A DNA stretch of 64,000 bases. It comes from JBKBYG01 sp046313435. Its GTDB lineage: Bacteria; Pseudomonadota; Alphaproteobacteria; Rickettsiales; Arcanibacteraceae. Position numbers and translations under genes: made by a program. Of the stretch, positions 20,423 through 27,747 are shown piece after piece. The stretch is taken from NCBI GenBank assembly GCA_046313435.1, contig JBKBYG010000003.1, positions 21,465 to 85,464 of the forward strand. Reading direction: 5' to 3'. Every line of letters starts with the position of its first letter. Positions within the stretch are counted from its first letter, which is position 1. The notes below the pieces were generated by a model. That model was not told the origin of the DNA and did no database searches. It saw nothing but the letters and a program-made list of their open reading frames with translations.

Positions 20423-21061
20423 ATGAACAAACCAGTTATTATTGCCATTGATGGCCCAGCTGCATCAGGCAAAGGAACTTTAGCAAGAGAACTTGCGGAG
20501 AAATTAAATTATTGTTACTTGCCTACTGGTAATATATATCGTGCAGCAGCAAAATTTTTAAAAGATCAGAATATTGATTATCAAAATGAGGAAATTTCAG
20601 CAGAGAAAATGAAAGATTTAAAATATGAAGATCTAAACTTTCAAAATTTAAATAATGACGAAATTGCCAAAATTGCATCAAAGATAGCTGCTTTTAAAAA
20701 AGTGCGCAATATATTATCCCTAATTCAAAAAGAATATATATTTTCCTCGAATAAATCCATAATAGTTGAAGGGCGCGATATAGGAACTGTAATATGTCCA
20801 AATGCTGACCTTAAATTTTATCTAACTGCTAAAACAGAAATAAGAGCCAAAAGACGATTTAAAGAGTTGCAAAACAAAGGATTTGAAGTTATATATGAAG
20901 AAGTCTTAGCAGATTTAATTGATAGAGACTATAATGATCAAAATCGAGAGGTATCACCACTTAAAAGGGCGGATGATGCTATTGAAATTGATTCAAGTAA
21001 TCTTTCTTCTGAAGAAGTTACTTCTTTATGCCTATCAAAAATTCAGCAAAAGATTTTTTAA
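20423..21061 (+). CDS. cmk: Cytidylate kinase
   Basis: Phosphorylates CMP and dCMP. The protein begins NKPVIIAIDGPAASGKGT with the P-loop GPAASGKG, then YLPTGNIYRAAAKFL, the GRDIGTVICPNADLKFYLTA segment and RDYNDQNREVSPLKRADDA, all characteristic of CMK. The frame stays open to a TTG at 20411, but that lies over the GGAAG at 20413-20417, which serves the ATG at 20423, so I take the ATG as start (about 212 residues). It sits just before rpsA, a common bacterial gene order. Confidence 0.95.
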   Translation: MNKPVIIAIDGPAASGKGTLARELAEKLNYCYLPTGNIYRAAAKFLKDQNIDYQNEEISAEKMKDLKYEDLNFQNLNNDEIAKIASKIAAFKKVRNILSLIQKEYIFSSNKSIIVEGRDIGTVICPNADLKFYLTAKTEIRAKRRFKELQNKGFEVIYEEVLADLIDRDYNDQNREVSPLKRADDAIEIDSSNLSSEEVTSLCLSKIQQKIF

Positions 21062-21066
21062 ACCGT

Positions 21067-21093
21067 ATTGCCCAAATTGGTAATATTTTTTTT
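21067..21093 (+). terminator. Intrinsic terminator or attenuator between cmk and rpsA
   Basis: ATTGCC and GGTAAT form a six-pair stem (one G-T) around a six-base loop and are followed by eight consecutive T. It would end the cmk transcript or reduce read-through into rpsA. Confidence 0.6.
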
Positions 21094-21151
21094 AACCCTA
21101 GACACTAAGTTATTTTAGATACAAACCTAAAATAATTATAAGGAATTAATA

Positions 21152-22885
21152 ATGGCAAATAGTAATGTTGCAAACCATAATAAATTTGAACTTGAAAATC
21201 CTTTTTCTACAGGAGAAAACTTTGAAGAGTTATTTTCCCAATCCATTCAAAACGAGAAGAAAGAAGGCACAGTAGTTAAAGGCGAAATCATAGCAATTGA
21301 TAATGATACAGTTGTTGTTGATATTGGTCTTAAAAGCGAGGGAAGAATTTCAATAAAGGAATTTTATTCTGATGGTTCTACTCCTGATTTAAACGTAGGA
21401 GATGAAGTTGAAGTATTCTTAGAAAAAGTAGAAAATCGCAATGGAAAAATAGTTTTAAGCGCTGAAAAGGCTTTAAAAGAAAAAACTTGGGTGGTACTTG
21501 AGCAATTACATGAACGTACTGAAAATGTAGACGGTACAATTTTTGGCAAAGTTAAAGGCGGATTTACAGTTGATTTAAGAGGAATAGTAGCGTTTTTACC
21601 CGGAAGCCAAGTTGATATTAGGCCAATTAAAGATATAACACCTTTAATGAATATATTACAACCTTTCCAAATCCTAAAAATGGATAAAAAACAAGGGAAT
21701 ATAGTTGTTTCACGTCGTGCTATACTTGAAGAATCACGTGTAGAAGCGCGTAATGAACTACTTGCTACAATTAATGAAGGTCAAATTTTAGAAGGTGTGG
21801 TAAAAAATATTACTGATTATGGCGCATTTATTGATCTTGGAAGTGTTGATGGTTTACTCCATGTTACAGATATTTCTTGGAGTCGTATTAGCCATCCTTC
21901 AGAAGTGCTTAGTCTTGGACAAACAGTAAAAGTACAAGTTATAAAATATAATCAAGAGACAAAAAGAATTTCTCTTGGTATGAAACAACTTGAAGATAAT
22001 CCATGGAAAGGAATTGAAGAACGTTACCCTAAAGGCGTCAAATTCAAAGGCAAGATTACGAATATTGCTGATTATGGTGCGTTTATTGAGCTTGAACCAG
22101 GTATTGAAGGTTTAGTATATGTATCTGAAATTAGTTGGGTTAAATCTAACCAACATCCTAAAAAATTAGTTTCAATTGGCCAAGAAGTTGAATTTATGGT
22201 GTTAGATATTGATACTGTTAAACATCGCATCAGCCTTGGTATTAAACAATGTAGTGAAAATCCTTGGGAAATTTTTGCAAGCAAACATCCAATAGGTACA
22301 ATACTTGAAGGCGAAGTTAAAAATATCGTAGAATTTGGTATTTTCATTGGGCTTGAAGAAAATATCGATGGGTTGATTCATATGTCTGATCTTGATTGGA
22401 ATGAAGAAACTGCTGCTGAAGAACTCAAAAAATACAATAAGGGCGATAAAATTAAAGTTATTATTTTATCTATGGATATTGAAAAAGAGCGTATCAGCCT
22501 TGGAATCAAACAATTATCAGATGATCCTTTTGAAGATGTTGTAAAAGATCTCAAAAAAGGCGCTGTTGTAACATGTGCAGTTACAGATGTAACTGAAGAT
22601 GGTATTGAAGTTGAAGTGTGCGGCATGAAGAGCTTCATTAAAAGATCTGACTTATCAAGCGATAAAGTAGAGCAAAGAAGTGAACGCTTTGCAATTGGTG
22701 ATCGCATTGATGCAAAACTTACAGCTTTAGATAAAGCTAATCGCAAAGTTACACTTTCAATTAAAGCTTTAGAAGTTGAAGAACAGAAGAAAGCCATAGC
22801 AGAATATGGCTCAACTGATAGCGGTGCAAGCTTAGGAGACATCTTAGGAGCAGCGTTAAATAAAAGCGAAGAAAATAAAGGATAA
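21152..22885 (+). CDS. rpsA: 30S ribosomal protein S1
   Basis: A 577-residue protein with six S1 domains at roughly 35-105, 120-185, 205-275, 290-360, 375-445 and 460-530, the full Gram-negative arrangement. Repeated markers are DYGAFIDLGSVDGLLHVTDI, DYGAFIELEPGIEGLVYVSE and EFGIFIGLEENIDGLIHMSD. S1 binds mRNA and helps 30S initiation, especially on AT-rich leaders with weak Shine-Dalgarno sites, as many here have. AAGGA is seven bases before the ATG. It is followed by a clear hairpin. Confidence 0.97.
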   Translation: MANSNVANHNKFELENPFSTGENFEELFSQSIQNEKKEGTVVKGEIIAIDNDTVVVDIGLKSEGRISIKEFYSDGSTPDLNVGDEVEVFLEKVENRNGKIVLSAEKALKEKTWVVLEQLHERTENVDGTIFGKVKGGFTVDLRGIVAFLPGSQVDIRPIKDITPLMNILQPFQILKMDKKQGNIVVSRRAILEESRVEARNELLATINEGQILEGVVKNITDYGAFIDLGSVDGLLHVTDISWSRISHPSEVLSLGQTVKVQVIKYNQETKRISLGMKQLEDNPWKGIEERYPKGVKFKGKITNIADYGAFIELEPGIEGLVYVSEISWVKSNQHPKKLVSIGQEVEFMVLDIDTVKHRISLGIKQCSENPWEIFASKHPIGTILEGEVKNIVEFGIFIGLEENIDGLIHMSDLDWNEETAAEELKKYNKGDKIKVIILSMDIEKERISLGIKQLSDDPFEDVVKDLKKGAVVTCAVTDVTEDGIEVEVCGMKSFIKRSDLSSDKVEQRSERFAIGDRIDAKLTALDKANRKVTLSIKALEVEEQKKAIAEYGSTDSGASLGDILGAALNKSEENKG

Positions 22886-22898
22886 TTCCTTTATTTTT

Positions 22899-22926
22899 AT
22901 TGCCTCCTAGTTATCTAGGAGGCAAT
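22899..22926 (+). terminator. Hairpin terminator after rpsA
   Basis: A perfect 12-pair stem ATTGCCTCCTAG/CTAGGAGGCAAT with loop TTAT lies 13 bases after the stop. The T run afterwards is interrupted (TCTATTTATA), but the stem is strong. Confidence 0.75.
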
Positions 22927-22959
22927 TCTATTTATACTTTAATATAATTCGGTATCATT

Positions 22960-23874
22960 ATGAACCTTTCTGCGGATATTTTACTTGATAGAGCCCTTTT
23001 AAAGGAAAAATTAAATCGTTGGAGAATTATAAGTCTATTTACATTTCTTGGACTATTTACTTTTATTGTAAAAGACAATTTTAATACAGCTGTAAAAAAA
23101 GAAGAATATATTGCAAGAATTAAAATTAATAAGATTATCACTGAAAATGACCAACGAAACAAAGCTTTAGATGACATTATAAAAAATGATTCTATTAAAG
23201 CTGTAATAATGCATGTTAATAGTCCTGGAGGGACTTTCGTTGGGGCAGAAGATATATACCTTGCTTTGCATGAAATATCAAAAACTAAGCCTGTTGTTGC
23301 AGTAATGGGAACTGTAGCTGCTTCAGGAGGATACATGGCTTCTATCGCAGCTGATTATGTGATTGCACATAAAGGTACGATAACAGGATCAATTGGTGTT
23401 ATACTTCAATCTGCAGAAATAAGTGAATTTGCTAAGAAAATTGGAGTAAATTTCCTAACATATAAATCTGGTAAATTTAAAGCCACACCTTCTTTCACGG
23501 AACCTCCTTCAGCTGAAATCAATGAAGCTATTAAATCTACAATTATGGATAATTATGATATTTTCGTTGATATGGTTGCAGAAAGAAGAAACTTACCCAA
23601 AGAAGAGGTTTTAAGGCTTGCGGATGGCAGAATATATACCGGCCGTCAAGCATTAGCCAATAAATTAATAGATGCTATTGGCTCGGAGAAAGAAGCTTTA
23701 AAATGGCTTATTACCGAGCACAAAATAAAAGAAGATATGCATATTAAAAATATAAATCTAATTGAAGAAAAGCATTTTTATAAAAAATATTTATCTAAAA
23801 TAACAAGCTTGATAAATGGAAATAATTTAAGTACTACTGGATTAAGCGGTATATTAGCCCTTTGGACAATTTAG
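22960..23874 (+). CDS. sppA: Signal peptide peptidase SppA-like serine protease (S49 family)
   Basis: A 304-residue membrane protease expected to degrade cleaved signal peptides. One transmembrane segment (about 22-37, IISLFTFLGLFTFIVK) anchors it in the inner membrane. The S49 domain follows: INSPGG-like MHVNSPGGTFVGAEDIYLAL, nucleophile Ser122 in AASGGYMAS, and general base Lys172 in YKSGKFKATPSF, fifty residues later as in the short single-domain SppA. It is the short form, not the double-domain E. coli type. It lies just upstream of the DNA repair methyltransferase and could be co-transcribed with it. Confidence 0.92.
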   Translation: MNLSADILLDRALLKEKLNRWRIISLFTFLGLFTFIVKDNFNTAVKKEEYIARIKINKIITENDQRNKALDDIIKNDSIKAVIMHVNSPGGTFVGAEDIYLALHEISKTKPVVAVMGTVAASGGYMASIAADYVIAHKGTITGSIGVILQSAEISEFAKKIGVNFLTYKSGKFKATPSFTEPPSAEINEAIKSTIMDNYDIFVDMVAERRNLPKEEVLRLADGRIYTGRQALANKLIDAIGSEKEALKWLITEHKIKEDMHIKNINLIEEKHFYKKYLSKITSLINGNNLSTTGLSGILALWTI

Positions 23875-23971
23875 AAATTTGATTATTACAGAACCTGCTT
23901 TAGCCAGAGGAATTGAGAGAGAATTCAAGCACTTGATAAACATATTATCAGCCATAAAAGAAGAGTTATAC

Positions 23972-24550
23972 ATGAAGTCTGATGTAATATTTTTGAATAA
24001 CCTTAACAATCAAGGTAATTTGACGCCAGAAAATATTTTAAATGCTTCTATAATTGGTACACCTCTAGGTAAGATGATAGCAATTGCCAATCAAAACAGT
24101 CTTTGCCTTTTAGAATTTTTAGATAGAAAAAAATTAGAACATAATATTATAAAATTAATAAAAATCACAAATTCTTTACTGGTTCCAAAACCTACAGCCG
24201 TTACAGAAATGGTTAAAACTGAACTATCAAACTATTTTCAAGGTACATTGAAAAAATTTACCACTCCTTTATTTTCTATAGGTACTAATTTTCAACAGAA
24301 AGTTTGGGAGGAATTACAAAAAATAGATTTTGGTCTAACTCACTCCTATGCCAACGTGGCTCAAAGAATAAACCAACCTACAGCCTGCAGAGCTGTTGCT
24401 GGCGCAAACAGTCGCAATAGAATATGTATAATCATACCCTGTCACCGTATAATTAATGCAAACGGGTCGTTAGGTGGTTATAGTGCTGATATTTATAGAA
24501 AGGAATGGTTACTTAATCATGAAAAGCAATATATTGATTCTAATATTTAA
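23972..24550 (+). CDS. Methylated-DNA--protein-cysteine methyltransferase (Ogt/Ada C-terminal type)
   Basis: Repairs O6-methylguanine by transferring the methyl group to its own cysteine. It has the RNase H-like N-terminal half (IIGTPLGKMIAIA, CLLEFLDRK), then FQQKVWEELQKIDFG, the DNA-binding AVAGANSRN, and the active-site PCHRI near residue 157, followed by GSLGGYSADIYRKEWLLNHE. The sequence is most like the C-terminal part of Ada. The frame extends upstream to a TTG at 23879, four bases after sppA. I prefer the ATG at 23972 because the extra 31 residues match nothing I know and the TTG has no ribosome site. The longer form cannot be excluded. Confidence 0.9.
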   Translation: MKSDVIFLNNLNNQGNLTPENILNASIIGTPLGKMIAIANQNSLCLLEFLDRKKLEHNIIKLIKITNSLLVPKPTAVTEMVKTELSNYFQGTLKKFTTPLFSIGTNFQQKVWEELQKIDFGLTHSYANVAQRINQPTACRAVAGANSRNRICIIIPCHRIINANGSLGGYSADIYRKEWLLNHEKQYIDSNI

Positions 24551-24594
24551 ACTTGCTGCTCATATATTTAGAGATTCATGCTTGGCTTAAGCGC

Positions 24595-24616
24595 AATAGC
24601 ATTGCTATTATTTTAG
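24595..24616 (+). terminator. Possible weak terminator
   Basis: AATAGC/GCTATT with a three-base loop followed by ATTTTAG, 45 bases after the stop of the methyltransferase gene. Short and AT-rich, so only a tentative call. Confidence 0.3.
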
Positions 24617-24781
24617 ATTAAAATATGACTTTCTTTCTACTCTTTAGGTTTTCACCTTATCTCTGTTCATTTAGTTATATCCAAACTTTCTATCTTTAAA
24701 ATTATTCATAATCTGGTTATAATTAGTTAAAATTATTTACAAATACTATTTAATATGTTAATTTGAATTAATAAATTAAAC

Positions 24782-26929
24782 ATGAGTTCAGGATTAAAAA
24801 TGTTAGAAAAAGAAGAATTTGAAAAGTTACTTACTAAAACTTATAATGTAGAAATAGAATTAAATGACCAATTAAATGATTTATCTTTAGCGCAAGCAGA
24901 AGAATATTTTTCTAAATTAGCAGAAAATAATCATATTACATCTTTAACTTTGGTAAATACCTTAGATTTTAACATTCCTGAATGTGCTAATTTTCTTAAA
25001 AATTATTTATGCAATAATAAATCCGTTACTGAGTTTTCAATAGAAACTACATTAACTCCAAACGTATTTGAAATTATATTTTCTGACCTTGAAGTAAATA
25101 ATAGTGTAAAAACAATAAAAATTAATTTAGGTGAATTCAATCCTTCTAATTCAACAACAAATGATGATAGAGTTATAACAAAACAAGAGCAGGCATATTT
25201 TTATAGCAAATTTAAGGATTTTATTAGATTAAGTCCAAACTTAACAACTGTTAAAATTGAGGAAAATACAAAATTTAATATCTTACTCAATAAGGATGCT
25301 TTAAGTCACTTACTCGAAGGTATTAAAAATAATCCTTTAATACATACATTTAAATTCAATAAAAAATTAATTTTAAAAACAAACGAAGAATCACTAAATG
25401 TATTATATAACTTTATTAAACAAAATATTAATCTTAAAAGCTTAGACCTTCCTCTATTACTTAAATTAAATAATAACCTAATTAATTTAATAAAAGAAAA
25501 TAATACTATTGAAGAATTAGGATATTATCCCGGCTGGAATGAAGAAGATATATTCAATGAATGGCAAGCAATGCTAAATGATAAAACTAATCTTACTAAA
25601 TTAGAAACCCGTATAAACCCCCGAGAATTTAATGAAAATTTAAAAAAAATACTTTTACACAATAATTCACTTCACGAATTAAATTTAGAATATATTAATG
25701 ACTTTGATTATGAATTAAGGGGAATCATCTCTAATCATCCTTCATTAAATAGTCTAAAAATCAAAGGAGTTGAATCAGAGAAAACACTAATAAAACTAAT
25801 TGATTCAGTAAAAAAAAATAACTCAATTAAAAAATTAGATTTTGAATGGGCATTAGATTTTACAGAATATACTAACGACACAATAATTGCCTTTGCAGAT
25901 ATTATTAATTATGTAGAGGATTTAAATATAGCTCAATGCGGCATCGCGGATAAAAATTTTGAAATAATATGTCAAGCCATACAAACAAGTAAAACGATTA
26001 GAAACATTGATTTTTCTTCAAATGAGGATATTACTGATCTTACCCCTTTTGCCCAAGCTTTAAGTGAAAATTCCTCATTAAAAAACTTAAACATGCAATC
26101 ACTTGGTCAGGTAACTGAAGGGATTAGTGAATTTTTGAAGGCAATTGCCAACTCTGAACTTATATTTGAAAGCATAAATTTGAAGGGATCGAGTTACGAT
26201 CTTTGTTCGAAGCTTCCAGAATTAATTAAGTATGACAAATGCTATCATTTGATTTTAGCAGGATGTTTTTTAGAGAAAGATGATTTAGCAAAAATTGTGG
26301 AATTCCTACCTTTAACCAAAAATCTCCTTGAATTAAATTTAAAAGAAAATGAAGAAATTACTGATGAAGAAGCTCAAGAACTAATTGGGGCAGCCATACA
26401 AAATAATAAGAACATTCGAAGAATTGTGTTTGATAAATCTTCAAATGAACTCGTATTAAAAAAGACTTTAATTAATAGAAAAAACATTGACAATATATTA
26501 GATATGTTAGTGAAAGTAGCTAACAATAAAGAGTTACATAGCTTTCCATTTAATATGCTTAAAGGGTTCGAGGAACGTCAAGAAGTAATAAAATATTTAC
26601 TCTCGGCGAAGATAAATGAGGATGAGAATTTTAGAGCCATTAGTACTGAACTAACAGGGTCTAAAGATTGTGAAAAATTAATTTTAAATTTGTATACGAA
26701 GATTTATGAATATTTTCTACCTAAAACATTAGTTTGCACAGAAAGAAATAAAGATAGTAGTGGACTATTAAATTTACCTCCTGAATTGCAATCAAAAATC
26801 TTTAGTTATCTTAATGATAATATTGGTAAAACAGAAGAATTATGGCAAAATAAAGTCAAATCTCAAGAAGATGAACGAAGCACACAATCTAATAAAAAGC
26901 AGAAAACAGAAAAATCACCATTGCGTTGA
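24782..26929 (+). CDS. Leucine-rich-repeat protein with C-terminal F-box-like motif and basic tail
   Basis: A 715-residue protein of irregular leucine-rich repeats resembling the RNase-inhibitor class, for example NKSVTEFSIETTL, NNSIKKLDFEWALDF, KTIRNIDFSSNEDI, SSLKNLNMQSLGQ and KNLLELNLKENEEITDEEAQ, with helical ...L...I..N stretches between. Near the end, about residues 661-680, LLNLPPELQSKIFSYLND matches the core of eukaryotic F-box motifs (L-P-x-E-L-x-x-x-I-F-x-Y-L). The last residues include SNKKQKTEKSPLR, a basic cluster. An AGGA placed six bases before an internal ATG at 24800 makes that a possible alternative start. No signal peptide. LRR plus F-box is typical of host ubiquitin-ligase adaptors, so an effector role is suggested, but the reversed order (F-box last) is unusual. 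Confidence 0.8.
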   Translation: MSSGLKMLEKEEFEKLLTKTYNVEIELNDQLNDLSLAQAEEYFSKLAENNHITSLTLVNTLDFNIPECANFLKNYLCNNKSVTEFSIETTLTPNVFEIIFSDLEVNNSVKTIKINLGEFNPSNSTTNDDRVITKQEQAYFYSKFKDFIRLSPNLTTVKIEENTKFNILLNKDALSHLLEGIKNNPLIHTFKFNKKLILKTNEESLNVLYNFIKQNINLKSLDLPLLLKLNNNLINLIKENNTIEELGYYPGWNEEDIFNEWQAMLNDKTNLTKLETRINPREFNENLKKILLHNNSLHELNLEYINDFDYELRGIISNHPSLNSLKIKGVESEKTLIKLIDSVKKNNSIKKLDFEWALDFTEYTNDTIIAFADIINYVEDLNIAQCGIADKNFEIICQAIQTSKTIRNIDFSSNEDITDLTPFAQALSENSSLKNLNMQSLGQVTEGISEFLKAIANSELIFESINLKGSSYDLCSKLPELIKYDKCYHLILAGCFLEKDDLAKIVEFLPLTKNLLELNLKENEEITDEEAQELIGAAIQNNKNIRRIVFDKSSNELVLKKTLINRKNIDNILDMLVKVANNKELHSFPFNMLKGFEERQEVIKYLLSAKINEDENFRAISTELTGSKDCEKLILNLYTKIYEYFLPKTLVCTERNKDSSGLLNLPPELQSKIFSYLNDNIGKTEELWQNKVKSQEDERSTQSNKKQKTEKSPLR

Positions 26930-26940
26930 TTTTAATATTA

Positions 26941-27200
26941 CACGCGGCGTTGCTGCATAGTTGTAAAAGAAGAGTAGTTACAGACATTGGCTTAAAAAAG
27001 ATCCGCAAAACAAGTTCAGGATGACCACAAGCCTTGAGGATAGTGTCATGCTAAAATGAGTCCAGGATGATGATTACAGGTCTTGCATTTAATGTCATGC
27101 TGAACTTGTTTCAGCATCTTATATTATTAGTAATTAATACCGTTTTGCATATTTTTTTAGATAATTATGAAATATCTTAATCCATGCAACAATGTCGCAC
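26941..27200. repeat. Nested inverted-repeat element (MITE- or REP-like relic)
   Basis: The outer ends are imperfect inverted repeats: GCGGCGTTGCTGCATAG at the left and the complement of a right end reading GCGACATTGTTGCATGG (about 13 of 17 match). Inside, a second inverted pair lies at 26998-27025 (containing AACAAGTTCAGGATGAC) and 27094-27120 (GTCATGCTGAACTTGTTTCA). The inner sequence resembles a repeat that I recall from several bacterial genomes, including Rickettsiales. No transposase frame lies inside. It fills most of the gap between the LRR gene and the Nudix gene. Confidence 0.5.
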
Positions 27201-27212
27201 CTTGCTCGAAAT

Positions 27213-27671
27213 TCAACTATAAACTTCATTATTGCAGGGATATTTTTTTTCAATAAGTTTTACATATTCTTTTAACCAGTCTGGAGAATTTACATTATTC
27301 ATTATTTCTTCCATTCCCATCCAGTAATATTCTACTACTTCACGTTCAGAAGCAACAATATTTAAATATGTCTTTTCCAATTTACAGTAAAAAAGTGAAT
27401 CAAGAATATTATTACCATAATCATCTACAAAATAATTTGTTGTTATGTAATCTATTTGATCTTCTAAATCTAACCCTACTTCTTCAAATATTTCTCTTTT
27501 AACTGCAGCTCTTAATACGTCATAACGGTTTAATAGATCTTCCTCTTCAACTTTACCACCAGGGAAAGCGAGCACGCCTGCAGCATGTACGTTTAAAGGT
27601 CTTTTTATTATCAATAATTTGTTGTTATACTCAATAGCACATTCAACAACATTAATTATATTTTTATTCAT
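27213..27671 (-). CDS. Nudix hydrolase
   Basis: A 152-residue member of the Nudix superfamily, which cleaves nucleoside diphosphates linked to another group. The Nudix box is present but stretched: FPGGKVEEED, an insertion of about five residues, then AAVKREIFEEVGLDL with the metal-binding RE..EE glutamates. The start NVVECAIEYNNKLLIIKRPL is a typical beta strand entry. The substrate cannot be told; the insertion in the box separates it from MutT and RppH. The gene stands between the repeat relic and the effector cluster. Confidence 0.88.
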   Translation of the reverse strand: MNKNIINVVECAIEYNNKLLIIKRPLNVHAAGVLAFPGGKVEEEDLLNRYDVLRAAVKREIFEEVGLDLEDQIDYITTNYFVDDYGNNILDSLFYCKLEKTYLNIVASEREVVEYYWMGMEEIMNNVNSPDWLKEYVKLIEKKYPCNNEVYS

Positions 27672-27747
27672 TTTGGTTTATATTTAAAAAAAACAATTTT
27701 ATAGGGATGCTATATTAATTAACACAATATCCCTATAAAATATACAA

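Noticed and set aside
22378..22842. 154-codon minus-strand frame inside rpsA
   Set aside because: Antisense to conserved S1 domains; Ser/Leu-rich composition is that expected from the complement of an acidic coding region.
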